A DNA stretch of 64,000 nucleotides, from positions 3,782,001-3,846,000 of the forward strand of contig JABYQQ010000001.1 of assembly GCA_022605405.1 (NCBI GenBank), given 5' to 3'. The DNA is from Earliella scabrosa (lineage: Eukaryota; Basidiomycota; Agaricomycetes; Polyporales; Polyporaceae). Shown here in pieces: positions 29,689 to 40,336 of this stretch (its first letter is position 1; the number at the start of each line of letters is the position of its first letter). Below the pieces are notes generated by a model, which saw only the letters and a list, made by a program, of their open reading frames with translations, ran no database searches and was not told the origin of the DNA. The position numbers and the translations under genes are program-made.

Positions 29689-30709
29689 GGTCGTTGACCG
29701 TCAGTAGTCGTGAAGTATCGTGCAGCTGCAGGGATAGTCTCGCTGGGACTGAGTCAAAGAGCTTAGCAGAGACAGATAGTCGTGGGGTTCGTTATGAATG
29801 GTCTCGGGGACAGGCGTCTTGAGTTCGTGATACGCGTTCGACAGTCGCTGGGACTATTTGAACGTAAGAGGAGGACGAGGACGGGGCAGAGATGAGTGCG
29901 GATTGCGGTGCCTGCATGCATGCCAGCCCTCTGCTGCATGACGTCGTGCGTCTCGCCACGCGCGGCCACTGCCGGCCTGCCGGCTTGGCACTGCTTCATC
30001 TCGAGTCTCGACAGTGTGGCCAGATTCTGGCAAGTTCGGCCAAGTACGTACTGCGATTGTCAGTAGGCAGTAAGCATATTAGACTTCAGTTCACATTCGC
30101 AAGGCGACGGGCGTGAACGTGAAAGCGGATGCTCGGAGCCGTGTAAACCGACATATTACGATCCCGGTAACGAACGGCTAGTATGGGCAACCTCAATGTC
30201 CTCAGACGGGATGGAAATGAATTGAGATCGAACGCTCAGGCTTGACGACGGACAGGAATATATCAAGTTAACGTGTTGCTCAAGATGCGATGTCGACTGT
30301 ACAGCTGGCGCGTGTATCTGTGGAGAGTAGTACTAGAGTAGCTTGTATGATACAATGTTCAATATGCATTTCGAAAGCACCGGAATACGTGCGCATTACT
30401 GCCCAGAAGAATGGGAACTAGCCGAGACGCGGACGATGCCACAATAGGACAGGGACAGGAGAGTCAATGGCCACGAGGAGATGTTGGAATGCGATCGAGA
30501 GTGGGGTCTGGTATGATGCAGAGCGCGCCGTAGCTGTGGATGACAGGGGACGATGACTTCGGCGGTAGATTGTACAGAAGTCGGCGGGAGTGCTTCCGAA
30601 GCCTACGGCGCGAAGGGAGTGGGCGAGTTAGGGAGGAGATAGCATGGAGAGCAAGGAAGCGATGGAAGTCGTACCCATTCAGGAACGTCGAGCCTCGGGA
30701 AAGCCACCG
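29689..30709. other. 1-kb intergenic region between PNS1 promoter and PP2C 3' end
   Basis: No convincing gene. It contains the upstream region of the PNS1-like gene and the 3' flank of the PP2C gene, both on the minus strand. Short frames on both strands lack any domain-like sequence. Confidence 0.4.
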
Positions 30710-32060
30710 TCAATTTGCACGGACATTCTCTGGTGGATCACGGAAGCGCACGACAAGGACAGTAACGTTGTCGGTCGAGTAGTTCTTGTATGCGTGTTCG
30801 AGTAGCTCCTCTGCGGCTTTGCGAGGATCGGCGATTCCGCGCACAAGATCAACAGCGCCTTGATCATTGACCACGTCCCAGAGCTAGAGTCTTGATTAGC
30901 TATGAGCGCATCTTGTGTAGAAAAGAGAGACATACCCCGTCGCATGCGAGTATAAGGAACTCGTCGTGATCATTGAGCTCGGTCTCAGTGGTATAGGGGG
31001 AGCCAACAACGAACTCTTTCATGGAGGAATCGCCAAGACTTCGGGTGACGGCAAGGACACCATTCACCCGCCCGCTCATGACGAAGCCGCCTGCGTCCAT
31101 GATTCGTTTCGCCTCCTGCTTGTCGGATCCCTTGTGATCGTATGTCAAGCGGACCGCTTTACCCGCACGACATAGAACACCACGCGCGTCTCCCGCATTT
31201 GCGCAGTACAGAACTCTCCGCACGTTTGAAGGTGGAACGACCGCACTGTCCGGGGATTGTGAATTTGGTGGGTCTGCGTGACCAGACGGGGAGGCAGAGT
31301 GTGAAGACGCGCCACCCAGGCTCTTGATAGCATGTAGGAGCTTACTCGTCGAGCCCTTCGATTTCGGGGAATCGTTGCCGTTGCCGCTGCTGTCGTTGGT
31401 GTTCGAGCTGTCTCCGAGGGAAGGTGAAGGGGAAACCAGTTCGAAGCCGGAGGGAAGGAAGGATTGCCCTCCGTCCTCGTCCTCCACGCGCAGGAATGCC
31501 GTGACCGCTGTGCACCCGGAATGCATCTTACCATCGGACTCTTCTGACAGTCTGGACAAGTTCATATCCACGTCGTGGAATGTCTGATTCAGAATGTCCG
31601 GTATAGGGGAAGACTTGTCTTTCCGTAAGGCGTTGATGAGACACTGTGGACTGCCGTTGGCTGGTGCGGAGATGTAGACAATAATACAAGCATACCACAG
31701 CGAAATTCTGCCCACACCACTCCGCAGCCTGCTTTCCGGCATGTCCGTCGAAGATTGCGAAGAAACCCTGCCCACGGATTCCGCCAAAAGGTACGACAAT
31801 CGAGTGTGCATCTTCCATGAAGCGCCGGGGTCCTTTCGAGTCGGTCACTGCGCACTTGAACGAGAGACTGGGAGGGATAGAAGCATCTTCCGGCACCCTG
31901 TTTGAAAGAATGTGAGCTCATGAATGTGGTTCATATGTTGGGTCTACTGACTGGGACGGCCCTTGCGCTGTTTTATGAAGATCACCATAGATGTCATGAA
32001 TAGAGCACACTAAGATGTGTAAGAACGCTTACACGATCCTTCGGTTGTTGATGAGACCAT
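30710..32060 (-). CDS. PP2C-family Ser/Thr protein phosphatase
   Basis: The core runs from 31897 down to the stop at 30710-30712. Metal-binding and family motifs appear in order: RRFMEDAHS, FFAIFDGHAGKQAAEW, HSGCTAVTAFL, VLYCANAGDARGVL, VNGVLAVTRSLGD and ILACDG|LWDVVNDQGA across the last intron, ending with NVTVLVVRFRD. A Ser/Asn/Pro-rich stretch (~residues 140-210) interrupts the domain between the SGCTA and NAGDAR blocks. PP2C enzymes are Mg/Mn-dependent phosphatases that often turn off stress MAP kinases. The 5' end is uncertain. The core exon begins with an acceptor at 31898, so at least one upstream exon exists. I favour an ATG at 32060 with a second exon encoding IHDIYGDLHKTAQGP; an ATG at 31997 in another frame is the alternative. 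Confidence 0.9.
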
Positions 32061-32454
32061 GATATAGCAACGGCAGATGTAGAAGGAGGAGGTAAAGCGA
32101 GGCGATGGTAGAAGAGCGGAGAGAAGAGCTATTTGAGAGGTGGGGCTCTGGCACGCCCAGGCCTTGTACATACTGGGCGCCTATCCACCCAGTTCCGCGT
32201 CATTTCACGTGCAGTGACAATGGGTTAGGGTTCAAGGTGACATCATCGAGATTAACTGTGGCCGTGGGCCTTCCGAAGGACCACCATCTATGTAGCAGCT
32301 ACATGCAAGAGTTTATGTAGTTGACGACTGCGTGACAATTGAACGTGAAGGCGTTTCGCCGCAGGTGCTCGTGGATCATGCGCACAGTGCTCCTTCTGGG
32401 TCGTAGTGGGGAACGACTAAGTAATTGAACGGGGAGGTGAAGATGAGTTATGGG
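32061..32454. other. Intergenic spacer
   Basis: About 390 bp containing the PP2C promoter side and the 3' flank of the first divergent kinase. Nothing recognisable. Confidence 0.4.
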
Positions 32455-34115
32455 TTATATACATAGAGCACGTCGCAACCAGAATATGAACCTCCGTCCC
32501 AGCGGATACCGAAAACCTCGCTTGAGTATCTCCACTCTGCAGGATTCTGCGGGTTCCCGGTATTCTTTCCAAATCTCGACAAAACCAGTAGGCACCTGTT
32601 GCCAGTATGTGTTTGAGGCCAAGTGACTGAAGTCGACTGCGAGGGTGACTCGAGAATGGCGGATGGTATCTGGGAGCCGCTGTATGACTTCTGATAAGAA
32701 CGTGAATGCTTCGTCGCTAGTGAAGCGCTGCGACACGACATGAGTAGTCATCTTGTCCAATAGCGGAGCCAACATTGGGACGTGCAGTATCACGCTCTAC
32801 AAGGGTTGGTGAGCAAGTTGTTCAGCGGGACAGGGCCCGCAAGAATACACACCCCAAAATAATGTTTGAATAGATTACCGAGGCACGCTACGTCGTATGA
32901 GAGCGCATTGTACGCATGCTGACCATACCGTAAGTCCTTTGGGACATAGGAGGTATAAGACATTGGCAAAGCATCGCTTGATAGTCGGCAATCCTCCATG
33001 GGAGTGTGAAGTGGAAACTGATATGATAGGTCGAAGTCAAATATGCAATAAGTGTTCTGAAGAGCCCGTCTGTGGTTGCGGAGAACGGCTTCGGAGTTGC
33101 TTCGAGGCCCAACATGGTAACAGTTGGTCATGAAGTTATAGAAATTGATGTCCTGCGCGCTCACAATGATCAGCTCGTGGAACTCGGCGACATGCACAGA
33201 GCGGTGGACGTACTCGGTGGGCTATACGCCGACTGTGGAGGAATCGTAGTCCCTATTGTTCACAATCAATCGGATCAACGTTACTGACTTATTTGGGAAC
33301 CTACAACCAGACATACCTTCAACATACACTGCATCACATGTAGCACTTCGGCAATGCTATCGTACAGGCTCAACTCTCCTAGGTCGCCCCATCTGTCGTT
33401 CGCCGCGTGAGTTACGGCCCGTCTGCTTAATGTCGGGCTCCCTGACTCGGCACATACCGTGGCATGACGACGAAGGAGAAATTGTGAGGAGTGTCGAGAA
33501 TGGCCACAGGTGGCAGCACGCAGCCAAAAGTGTCCTCGCTGAATAACTCTCCACAGCCCAGGAGGTCACAGTAAATGCCATATTCCGGAGACGCCTTTCT
33601 CACTACCTTCAGTATCACGTCCCTACCGAAGGAGTCTTGAGCAGACGCGAGTCTCTCCTAATAAGCTAGTGAGCTACTGTTTGGATGATGAATAAGATTA
33701 GTAAATACCGGCAACCGTTGAGATGGCGGATCCGGATCTTCGTCGCGGATACACAAAGTGTATGGATGTGGTGCAGAAGTGCATGAATCACGCTGGATCC
33801 ACTTTCCAAGTCCGGGCCTTTGATACGTATTTAGATCGAAACCCCGCACGAGAAGCCACGGCTTGTACGCGGACCAGATATCCAGCATCACAGCGTGATC
33901 CAGGTAGGCATCGTCTGAGGTATCATTAGACCAATCACGCGGCAGCTGTCGGTAAAGTAAGCGGAGCCCCCTACCCCCACAAGTTTGGCGGGTACATAGA
34001 AACTTACGTCTGGAAGTGTTCGAGGAGGCGCGCTGTTGGCAGTGTCAATGGCTGATGGACAGATGGGTTGACGAGTGTCATGAGATTCCGTAGTCATCTG
34101 CACCAATTGTGTCAT
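32455..34115 (-). CDS. Divergent protein-kinase-like protein, copy A of a local family
   Basis: Begins MTQLVQMTTESHD at 34115 and ends WLRRALCI at 32455. Conserved blocks shared with two other intact copies here: an N-terminal W-x2-Y-x2-W-L-x2-RG segment; ERLASAQDSFGRDVILKVV, where the Lys matches the beta-3 lysine; CVLPPVAILDTPHNFSFVVMPRY (hinge side); GLRFLHSRRIAHR|DINFYN across an intron, the HRDxxxxN catalytic loop; and FDFDLS in the DFG position, here DFD. Further on come AYNALSYDVACLGNLFKHYFG, DKMTTHVVSQRFTSDEAFTF and a hydrophobic, basic C-terminus. Catalytic Asp and Asn are present, so activity is possible. I do not recognise a named family; it is not FunK1. A CACGTG box lies ~150 bp upstream. 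Confidence 0.85.
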
Positions 34116-34267
34116 AGAAAGTCCTGCGAAGCGCGAGGATGCAAAGTCGAGACGAGGCCGAGACGAGTTTAAATGAACAAGCTGCGAGCCGCGAGCTGGG
34201 AGGGAACGTTAACGTGGAGTGAACGAGTCTGGGTCACTGAAGTGGCAGTGACACCTTGAACCTGTGC

Positions 34268-34273
34268 CACGTG
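34268..34273. promoter_or_regulatory. CACGTG box upstream of kinase-like copy A
   Basis: Palindromic CACGTG about 153 bp upstream of the copy A start. The other intact copies carry the same hexamer at a similar distance. This is the recognition site of bHLH-type factors; function is inferred from recurrence. Confidence 0.4.
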
Positions 34274-34654
34274 AAGCAAACCAGAAAGGAAATACAAGCG
34301 CCGGAAACCAGTGTCCGCTGGTGCTGATGGCAGCCTGCACTTGCAAGCTCCCGCCTCCATGTTAGTAGGCACGCTAACGTGCCTGCGCTTAGACTAGCTG
34401 GCGAGTATAGAAGCGGTGTTGGGACGATTCAAGGATAAGTTGGAATTTGAAGCAGTACTGAGTACAACATGGGGCACTGGTTATTTTCTCCGATCCGGTA
34501 CCACGTAGCGATGTTAGGGTGGAATCGGATGAAAACCATGACCGCGATCGACAATTTTTGTACAACACTAACAGTGGCAAGCAGAATCTTCAGGTCTCAG
34601 CAGGGTCGCCGATGACGTATACAGGGCCAAATTGGCGGACCGGTAGCACGGCTA

Positions 34655-35726
34655 CTAAAAGGAAGCAAGGCTATACTGCGGCGTGGCAGCAATGCTGGCC
34701 TTCTTATCCTGATCCTTCGAAGCTGCGATCGAGAGCGCCTGAAGATCGCGTCTGTTCACCCATTGCTCGCAGGTGACCCAGATGAATCGCTTGATGTCGA
34801 TAGCAGCTTCAAGACAATAGTAGACCGGCATCGACACACGGCTCTCTGTCTGGATCACGAGGCCCTATAGCGATGACGAAAATGAGTGCGATCCCACTGA
34901 ACCTGAAACGGAGTGTACGTACGCCGGATGTGGACTGCCTGGTGATTCTCAGCCGCGTCTCTTTCGGAACTATCTTGAACTGCTTTCCGGCACCTCGGCT
35001 ACCTTCCGGGAAGGGGGCTGTATAGTACTCCCTCTTCCCTAGGTGCGCAGGAATATCTAGATAGACCTGTGCATCGAGTATCATCTTCGAATTCAAAGAG
35101 AGGTTGCTGCAGACATGCGACTCACCAGGGTATCGACGAGGTCCTGAGGGGTCCCAGACGCACCACCCTTTGAGATGGCCAAACACGTCTGGGGTACTGC
35201 GGCCTCTTGAACCTTGCCTATGCCGTCGGTCACTGCAGAGACGTCATGCTCATGCACTTCATATAACTTCTCGATCTGGACGAGATAGGTGGCGTTGGCG
35301 TTGACACCGTCCTGAGCGGGCAACTGATGCAAAAGGACACACTCGGTTAGCCCGATGGTAGACGACGACGGGAAGTGAGCTAGCTTACCGCAGCAGACTC
35401 GCGCTCGGGGGACGAGGTGAATGGGTCGGAAGAAGTCTTGACATCGCGCACGCGAACGATGTCGTTCTGGGAGAAGATGTTGTTGATGTTCTCCGTAAGT
35501 CGCACCCACATGTTCTTCTGTGGAGAGTATGAAAGAGATTAACGTCAGCACAGAGCACACGATCATAATCATGGGGAATATGCGCAACCTTGAGCCCAAC
35601 ATGGACACCAAGCCAGTCGGGATCTTGGGGGATAGACGGAACAGGCGGGACGGCGTCGTGGCGTTGAACCGTCGCCTTGTGAATGCGGCTCGGTGGACGA
35701 CTGGGTGGACGACTGGTGCTGGACAT
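34655..35726 (-). CDS. Unknown protein between two kinase-like paralogues
   Basis: Start at 35726 (MSSTSRPPSRPPSRIHKATV), stop at 34655-34657; about 270 aa in five exons with good splice sites. The N-terminus is Ser/Pro/Arg-rich. Later blocks read NMWVRLTENINNIFSQNDIVRVRDVKTSS, LPAQDGVNANATYLVQIEKLYEVHEHDVSAVTDG, VYLDIPAHLGKREYYTAPFPEG, and VYYCLEAAIDIKRFIWVTCEQW near the end. The sequence is composed like a real soluble protein with mixed alpha/beta content. I see no signal peptide or membrane helix and recognise no domain. A TATAAATA element sits ~75 bp upstream, which supports expression. Confidence 0.75.
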
Positions 35727-35800
35727 AATGAAGCAGAGCGAACTAGGGCAATGCAAGATTCTGAGTGGGATGGGGAATAGCGAGTAGGTGCATAGCTGAC

Positions 35801-35808
35801 TATTTATA
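35801..35808 (-). promoter_or_regulatory. TATA box of the unknown gene at 34.7-35.7 kb
   Basis: Minus-strand TATAAATA about 75-82 bp upstream of the start at 35726. Position and sequence fit a core promoter. Confidence 0.55.
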
Positions 35809-36110
35809 TGCGCACCTTCTGAAGAACTTTCCGAGATACTGGTTTCGTTCGTCGATACCGGCGTTCGGATCCTACAGAGCACTCACCATATCCATCTGCG
35901 TACTCCGAGTCATGTATGCCCAAAGCGGATCCCGTGGGAGACAAGCCAGGGTCTAGGGGAAGTGGGAAGCGGAGCGCCCTTGGCGATATCTTTTGTCCTG
36001 TCGTCTGCAGAATGCGTGTCTCCACGCGGCCCTGCGTCGCTGGTGAAACGATAGTCCTAGTTCGCAAAATCGAGTATTTGCTATCTCACTGGTGTGCAAT
36101 TACAAAATGG

Positions 36111-37722
36111 TTAGACATGTAAGATACGTCGTAAGGAAATCAGAAGCCGCCATCCCACCGAATAGCTGGCAATTCGATTCAGAAGCCACATAAACAACGA
36201 GATGGGCGGCGTCCTATATGCCGCCCAGTGTTCACAGAACTCGGGAGACAATCGCGACCAGTACGCGTTCGAACGTAAGGCCTCGAGGTCAGATACTAGG
36301 GGGACTTGTGAGTTTAGCGTGTTATCGGAAAGATCCTGCATCAACACCGCGAAGAACTCGTACGCTTCAGTGGCAGTAAAGCGTTGCGATGGTAGGTGAG
36401 TGGTCATCTTGTCGAGAAGGGGTGCAAGCGTCGGGACGATGGTAATGATACTCTACAAGGGTGGTGAGAAAACTGGTTTACTGGATGGTGAACGACTGAA
36501 TGTACGTACGCCAAAATAATACTTGAACAGATTGCCTAGACCTGCAACATCGTATGCAAATGGGTTGTAGTCATACTGTCCCAAGTCTAGATCGGGTGGG
36601 TTGAACGGAGTGTCGGATATCGGCAACTCGTTCCTTCCCATACGACAGCTAGTGAGCGGAGAGTTGAGTGGGAATTGGCACGAGAAGTCGTAGTCGAACA
36701 GGCAGTATGTGGCACGAAGGTCGCGCCGATGACTGCGGAGTACGTTCTCAAAGTTCTCCCGAGGTCCCAAGGAGTAGCAATTTGTCATGAAGTTCTGAAT
36801 GTTGATGTCCTGCGCACTGGAGTGAGGACAATAGACTGGCGAGAGTCAAGAGTGGGCTGAACATACACGATGAGCTATCCGGCGATGATGCAAGAAACGT
36901 AGTCCCTGAATAGGAGCGTCAAGGAAGGGTCGACAATAGAACAAGCATTCCTTGCTGACCTTTAGCAGACAGTGCATAAGATGCAATATCTCGCCGACAG
37001 TTTCGTAATTTTCTAGCGTGCCCAAACGGCCCCATCTGATGCTGTCTTCAGTCCATCGGTTCAAAGATATGTCATTGTATGTTGCTTACCGAGGCATGAC
37101 GACAAAAGAAAAGTCGTATGACGTGTCAAGAATGGCGACAGGAGGCAGCACACAGTCGAAGGGTTCGCCAAATAATTCAGAGGACTGTAATAGCTCCCTG
37201 TAGATTCGACACTCTGCGGAGTCTCTTTTTGTCAACTTGAGCATGACACCACGACCCAGAGCATCTTGAGCGGAGGCAATCCTCGCCTGCAAAAGGGCTC
37301 ATCAGTGATGAAGTCGTCAAAGAGGAGCTCACTTCGCATACCGGCAGGGATTCGGTTGAACACTCGGATGAGTCTGCACAGACGCACTGCGCATACGGTA
37401 GTGAGGCAGAGGTGCTGAATTTGGGATTGATCCATCTCTGATAGGCCCTGCGTTTGATCTCGCCGAGTACGATGCCTCGTGCGAGGAACCATGTTCTGTA
37501 CGCCTCCCACACAGGCCGCATATCGTACCAACTCAGGCACGTCTCATCGTCGCGATTGAGGGTCCAATTAGGCGGAAGCTGCATAGCAAGGATTCAGTAA
37601 TGTTTTTCATGAACGCTCTGAATACTCACATCGGGCAGACTCGATGCTTCATCATCTGGACTGAGTGAACCATGTGCAATCGAGCTAGCGTCATGACCGT
37701 CAACATGACAACAGCCTAACAT
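36111..37722 (-). CDS. Divergent protein-kinase-like protein, copy B
   Basis: Start at 37722 (MLGCCHVDGHDASS), stop at 36111-36113. The block order is that of copies A and D: WTLNRDDE, VWEAYRTWFLARGIV, ARIASAQDALGRGVMLKLT (beta-3 Lys), CVLPPVAILDTSYDFSFVVMPR, then GLRFLHHRRIAHR|DINIQNFMTNCY, giving HRDxxxxN. FDYDFS stands in the DFG position (DYD). NPFAYDVAGLGNLFKYYFG and DKMTTHLPSQRFTATEAYEFF match a kinase C-lobe. The protein ends in a hydrophobic basic tail (LLISLRRILHV). The reading frame looks intact across about six introns. Substrate and pathway are unknown; placement beside copy A on the same strand suggests local duplication. Two CACGTG boxes lie 170-200 bp upstream. Confidence 0.85.
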
Positions 37723-37892
37723 CGCGGAGACGAAGTTCTATAACACTGCAAAACGGCGTAGTCTGCAGCACTCGAGGTGTTGCGTGCGAAGTGTCAGAAC
37801 TACGAAAGTCCACCTAGGCTTATGAGTCTGAGTCCTGACGATGTGACAACGTGAACTTCAAGACTCAAGTTCAACAGCCAACTCAACTTCGC

Positions 37893-37920
37893 CACGTGGT
37901 TGAGGAAGACCAATCACGTG
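37893..37920. promoter_or_regulatory. Pair of CACGTG boxes upstream of kinase-like copy B
   Basis: CACGTG at 37893-37898 and again at 37915-37920, 171-198 bp upstream of the copy B start. The spacing of 22 bp centre to centre, two helical turns, would place two bound dimers on the same face. Function is inferred. Confidence 0.4.
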
Positions 37921-37989
37921 CCATTTTGCTACTCGAGATCTTGGCCAGATCGATCGGGCGGTAACCGGTAAGTACTTAACCTCACCTGA

Positions 37990-38197
37990 ATTGGAAAATG
38001 TTGGCAGTTCACCAATCTCCGCAACGCCCTCGAAATTTGCATGCTCGGATGCCCGGAAGGCTTTCTCGCAACACAGGGATAGGTTCTGTGTGCCATCGAA
38101 GACGATGCAGAACATGTCCTCCCTTGCTCCGCATGTTGCATCACCGCCCATTCGGACCACACAGTAGTTCTCCTTCTCGGGCGCTCTTGCCTGATAT
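37990..38197 (-). other. Possible orphan exon or gene fragment
   Basis: An acceptor-like site near 38198 and a GTGAGG donor near 37989 enclose a frame with credible protein sequence: ENYCVVRMGGDATCG, DMFCIVFDGTQNLSLCC, KAFRASEHANFEGVAEIGEL. I could not find start or stop exons on either side, so this is either a fragment of a decayed gene or an exon whose partners I missed. No family recognised. A weakly similar string (HFAIDGTKEAGACG) lies on the minus strand at 61014-61196. Confidence 0.25.
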
Positions 38198-38835
38198 AGA
38201 CTGGCAGTATGGCTCCAACCCCAGATCCGGACAACTTGACTCGTCGTGCGAGACCAACTTGAAGCCTCAAGGCCTCAAGGTGGACCTTCTACAGATCGTC
38301 TTCCTACAACCACCGAAGAAGCACTTATCGTCACATTACTCCGACGCGGGTTTCCCGTTGCGACATCATGTCATGACAGCCTGGCTCGAAGGACAATGGC
38401 GTCCCAATGCAACTCATTGGGCCCGGGCATGATGACGGGAGTGAATCCGAGTGATCACGATCCAAGTGACAAGTCGCATGGGGAGAATTGCATCTCAGGA
38501 CACGCCACATCGAGTAATGGTGACGTTCATGGAATCATCCAGGCTGCTGCGGAATAGGGACAGTCTGGTCAGTCATATGATGTGTGAAGAGAGGTCAGAA
38601 CGGACAACGGACCAAGAAGCATACCTAGGACGCATCTGTTGATTCAGTTCCACCAATCAACGTCAACCGTCATGAAGCTGTCGTCCATACAGTCATCGCT
38701 AGACATGTCAGGGTTATAGGGACTGTCCCTTCCCCTGCGATAGGTCCGTCCAATCGTCTGCCTAGAGGAGGGCAACAGTTCCATAACGAGGTGACCCAGA
38801 TTAGATTCAGCTGGGCATGGCACCAGTATCAAGCA
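38198..38835. other. Intergenic region downstream of MND1
   Basis: About 640 bp with no supported gene; it contains the 3' flank of MND1. Nothing further recognised. Confidence 0.35.
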
Positions 38836-39874
38836 CTAGGGATTGATGTCCTCATACTCTTCGTCCACACCTAGATACGCCCTAATATCGGCCGCTTCAA
38901 CACAGTTTTGACGCGTGAAATGCGACAACAACAACGTGTAATTGTCTGGAAGTAGCTCTATGAGTTCCGAGCTCGTCCGCATTCACGCCGAAAGCACTCA
39001 CCAGTCCACCGAATTGCCGCTTCCTTCGCGAGCACCACCGCACGCTTCTTTTCCTCTAGCTTGATTGGGTCACATGCACCATACGCTGCGAGCTCGCCCT
39101 CCAACTTGGCATATTCTTTCTTCAGTTCGGATAGCTCTTCGAGCGAGCGCGCGCGATCGTCCTGCAAGCATGCGTGAGGAATGAAAATGCACAGAGCACA
39201 TCTCCTTTAACTCACGCTTTCAGGCCGCGATGCTCTCTCGGCGTCCATTGTGGTTCGCAGCTCGGAAAATTGTGCTTGCGTGGCTCCGTGTTGCGCTTTG
39301 ACCGTAGCGAGACGATTCTGCATCTGTGAAGGGTGTGGTCAGTCGACATGAACGCGCTCACTTGCAGCAGAACATACGATAGCACCTCGCTGAGACGGGA
39401 AACTCCAAAAGACTGCATATATGCGCATATAGTCAGCCAACATCATGAGGCTCTGCAGCCACTCACAATTCGAAGAGCCTATCTTGTCCATCTGCACGAG
39501 CCCATCGTCGACTAGCGACTGGAGGACCTCCTTCACCGATTGGGAAACTGCATGACATCAGGGAGAGCCTATGTGAAGCGTGAGTGCATGCAGCTCACCG
39601 ATTCCTTTCATCTTGGGTGCCATTTTCTCCAACTCCTTGAGCTGCAACACGTAGAGACAATAGCATACAGGCCACAGAACCGCGTCACGTACCTGAAAGA
39701 AGTCTTTCTGTGTGGATGTGGGTCTCGAGGGATTTTGGAGAGGCGGATGGCACTGACCGTCTCGTGGAATATCTCGAGCAGCTTGACCCGCTTCTCTTCT
39801 GCGGATAGTCCTCTGGGAGCCTGGCATCGCAAGTCAGAAATTTACTGGAATACGGTCGTGGATGCGCTGACCAT
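38836..39874 (-). CDS. MND1: Meiotic nuclear division protein 1
   Basis: Nine exons: 39874-39872, 39820-39758, 39707-39693, 39641-39599, 39547-39467, 39412-39378, 39323-39216, 39161-39002, 38945-38836; 206 codons (205 aa), the usual Mnd1 length, and the frame closes. The winged-helix N-terminus is strongly conserved: GLSAEEKRVKLLEIFHET, KDFFQ, LKELEKMAPKMKGI, SVKEVLQSLVDDGLVQMDKIGSS, FFWSFPSQRGAI. A coiled coil follows (LEELSELKKEYAKLEGELAAY) and then the C-terminal helix VLAKEAAIRWTDNY. Mnd1 pairs with Hop2 and helps Dmc1/Rad51 in homologous pairing during meiosis. Exon 1 contributes only the ATG codon and exon 3 only 15 nt. Both were placed because no other splice choice keeps the conserved sequence. 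Confidence 0.96.
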
Positions 39875-40336
39875 GTCGAAAGCTGCGGTAGGGACACCAA
39901 CGCTCGGGGAGGGAGATGATGGGAGTAAGAGAGACTAAGTAAGTTGCAGTCACAGGGATGAGCGGAGATCACCTGAGACTGACGGAGCCGAACAGTGGAC
40001 AGATGGCCACGCGTCGATGACAGCTCGAAGAAGCCGATTGCAAAGGGCAGTCGTCCGTCCTTAGTCAGAGCAAGTCGGTGCGCGAGCGGATGTGGGTACC
40101 ATGCTTGTCATAAATATGACATGCACAAATACCTCAGGACGCGATACATGCAAGAGAAAGTGATGATAGAACACTCGGGTCCATGAAGTTGCATATGATC
40201 TCTCGGCGCAGAGAGTCTATAACGGGATTGTATCGCTGAAAGGAGATAGACAGAATATCGCGAAAGTTGCGAGTAACAAGAAGGTCAAATCAACAAACGC
40301 GGAGAGTCAGGCTGAGGAGAAGCAGAGACGACGAGC
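39875..40336. other. MND1 promoter side and FunK1 3' flank
   Basis: About 460 bp between two minus-strand genes. No TATA box or other feature that I can support. Confidence 0.35.

Noticed and set aside
31589..31921. Frame starting MSSHSFKQGAGRC as the N-terminus of the PP2C phosphatase
   Set aside because: It is out of frame with the catalytic sequence; the correct frame enters from an upstream exon at the acceptor ending at 31898.
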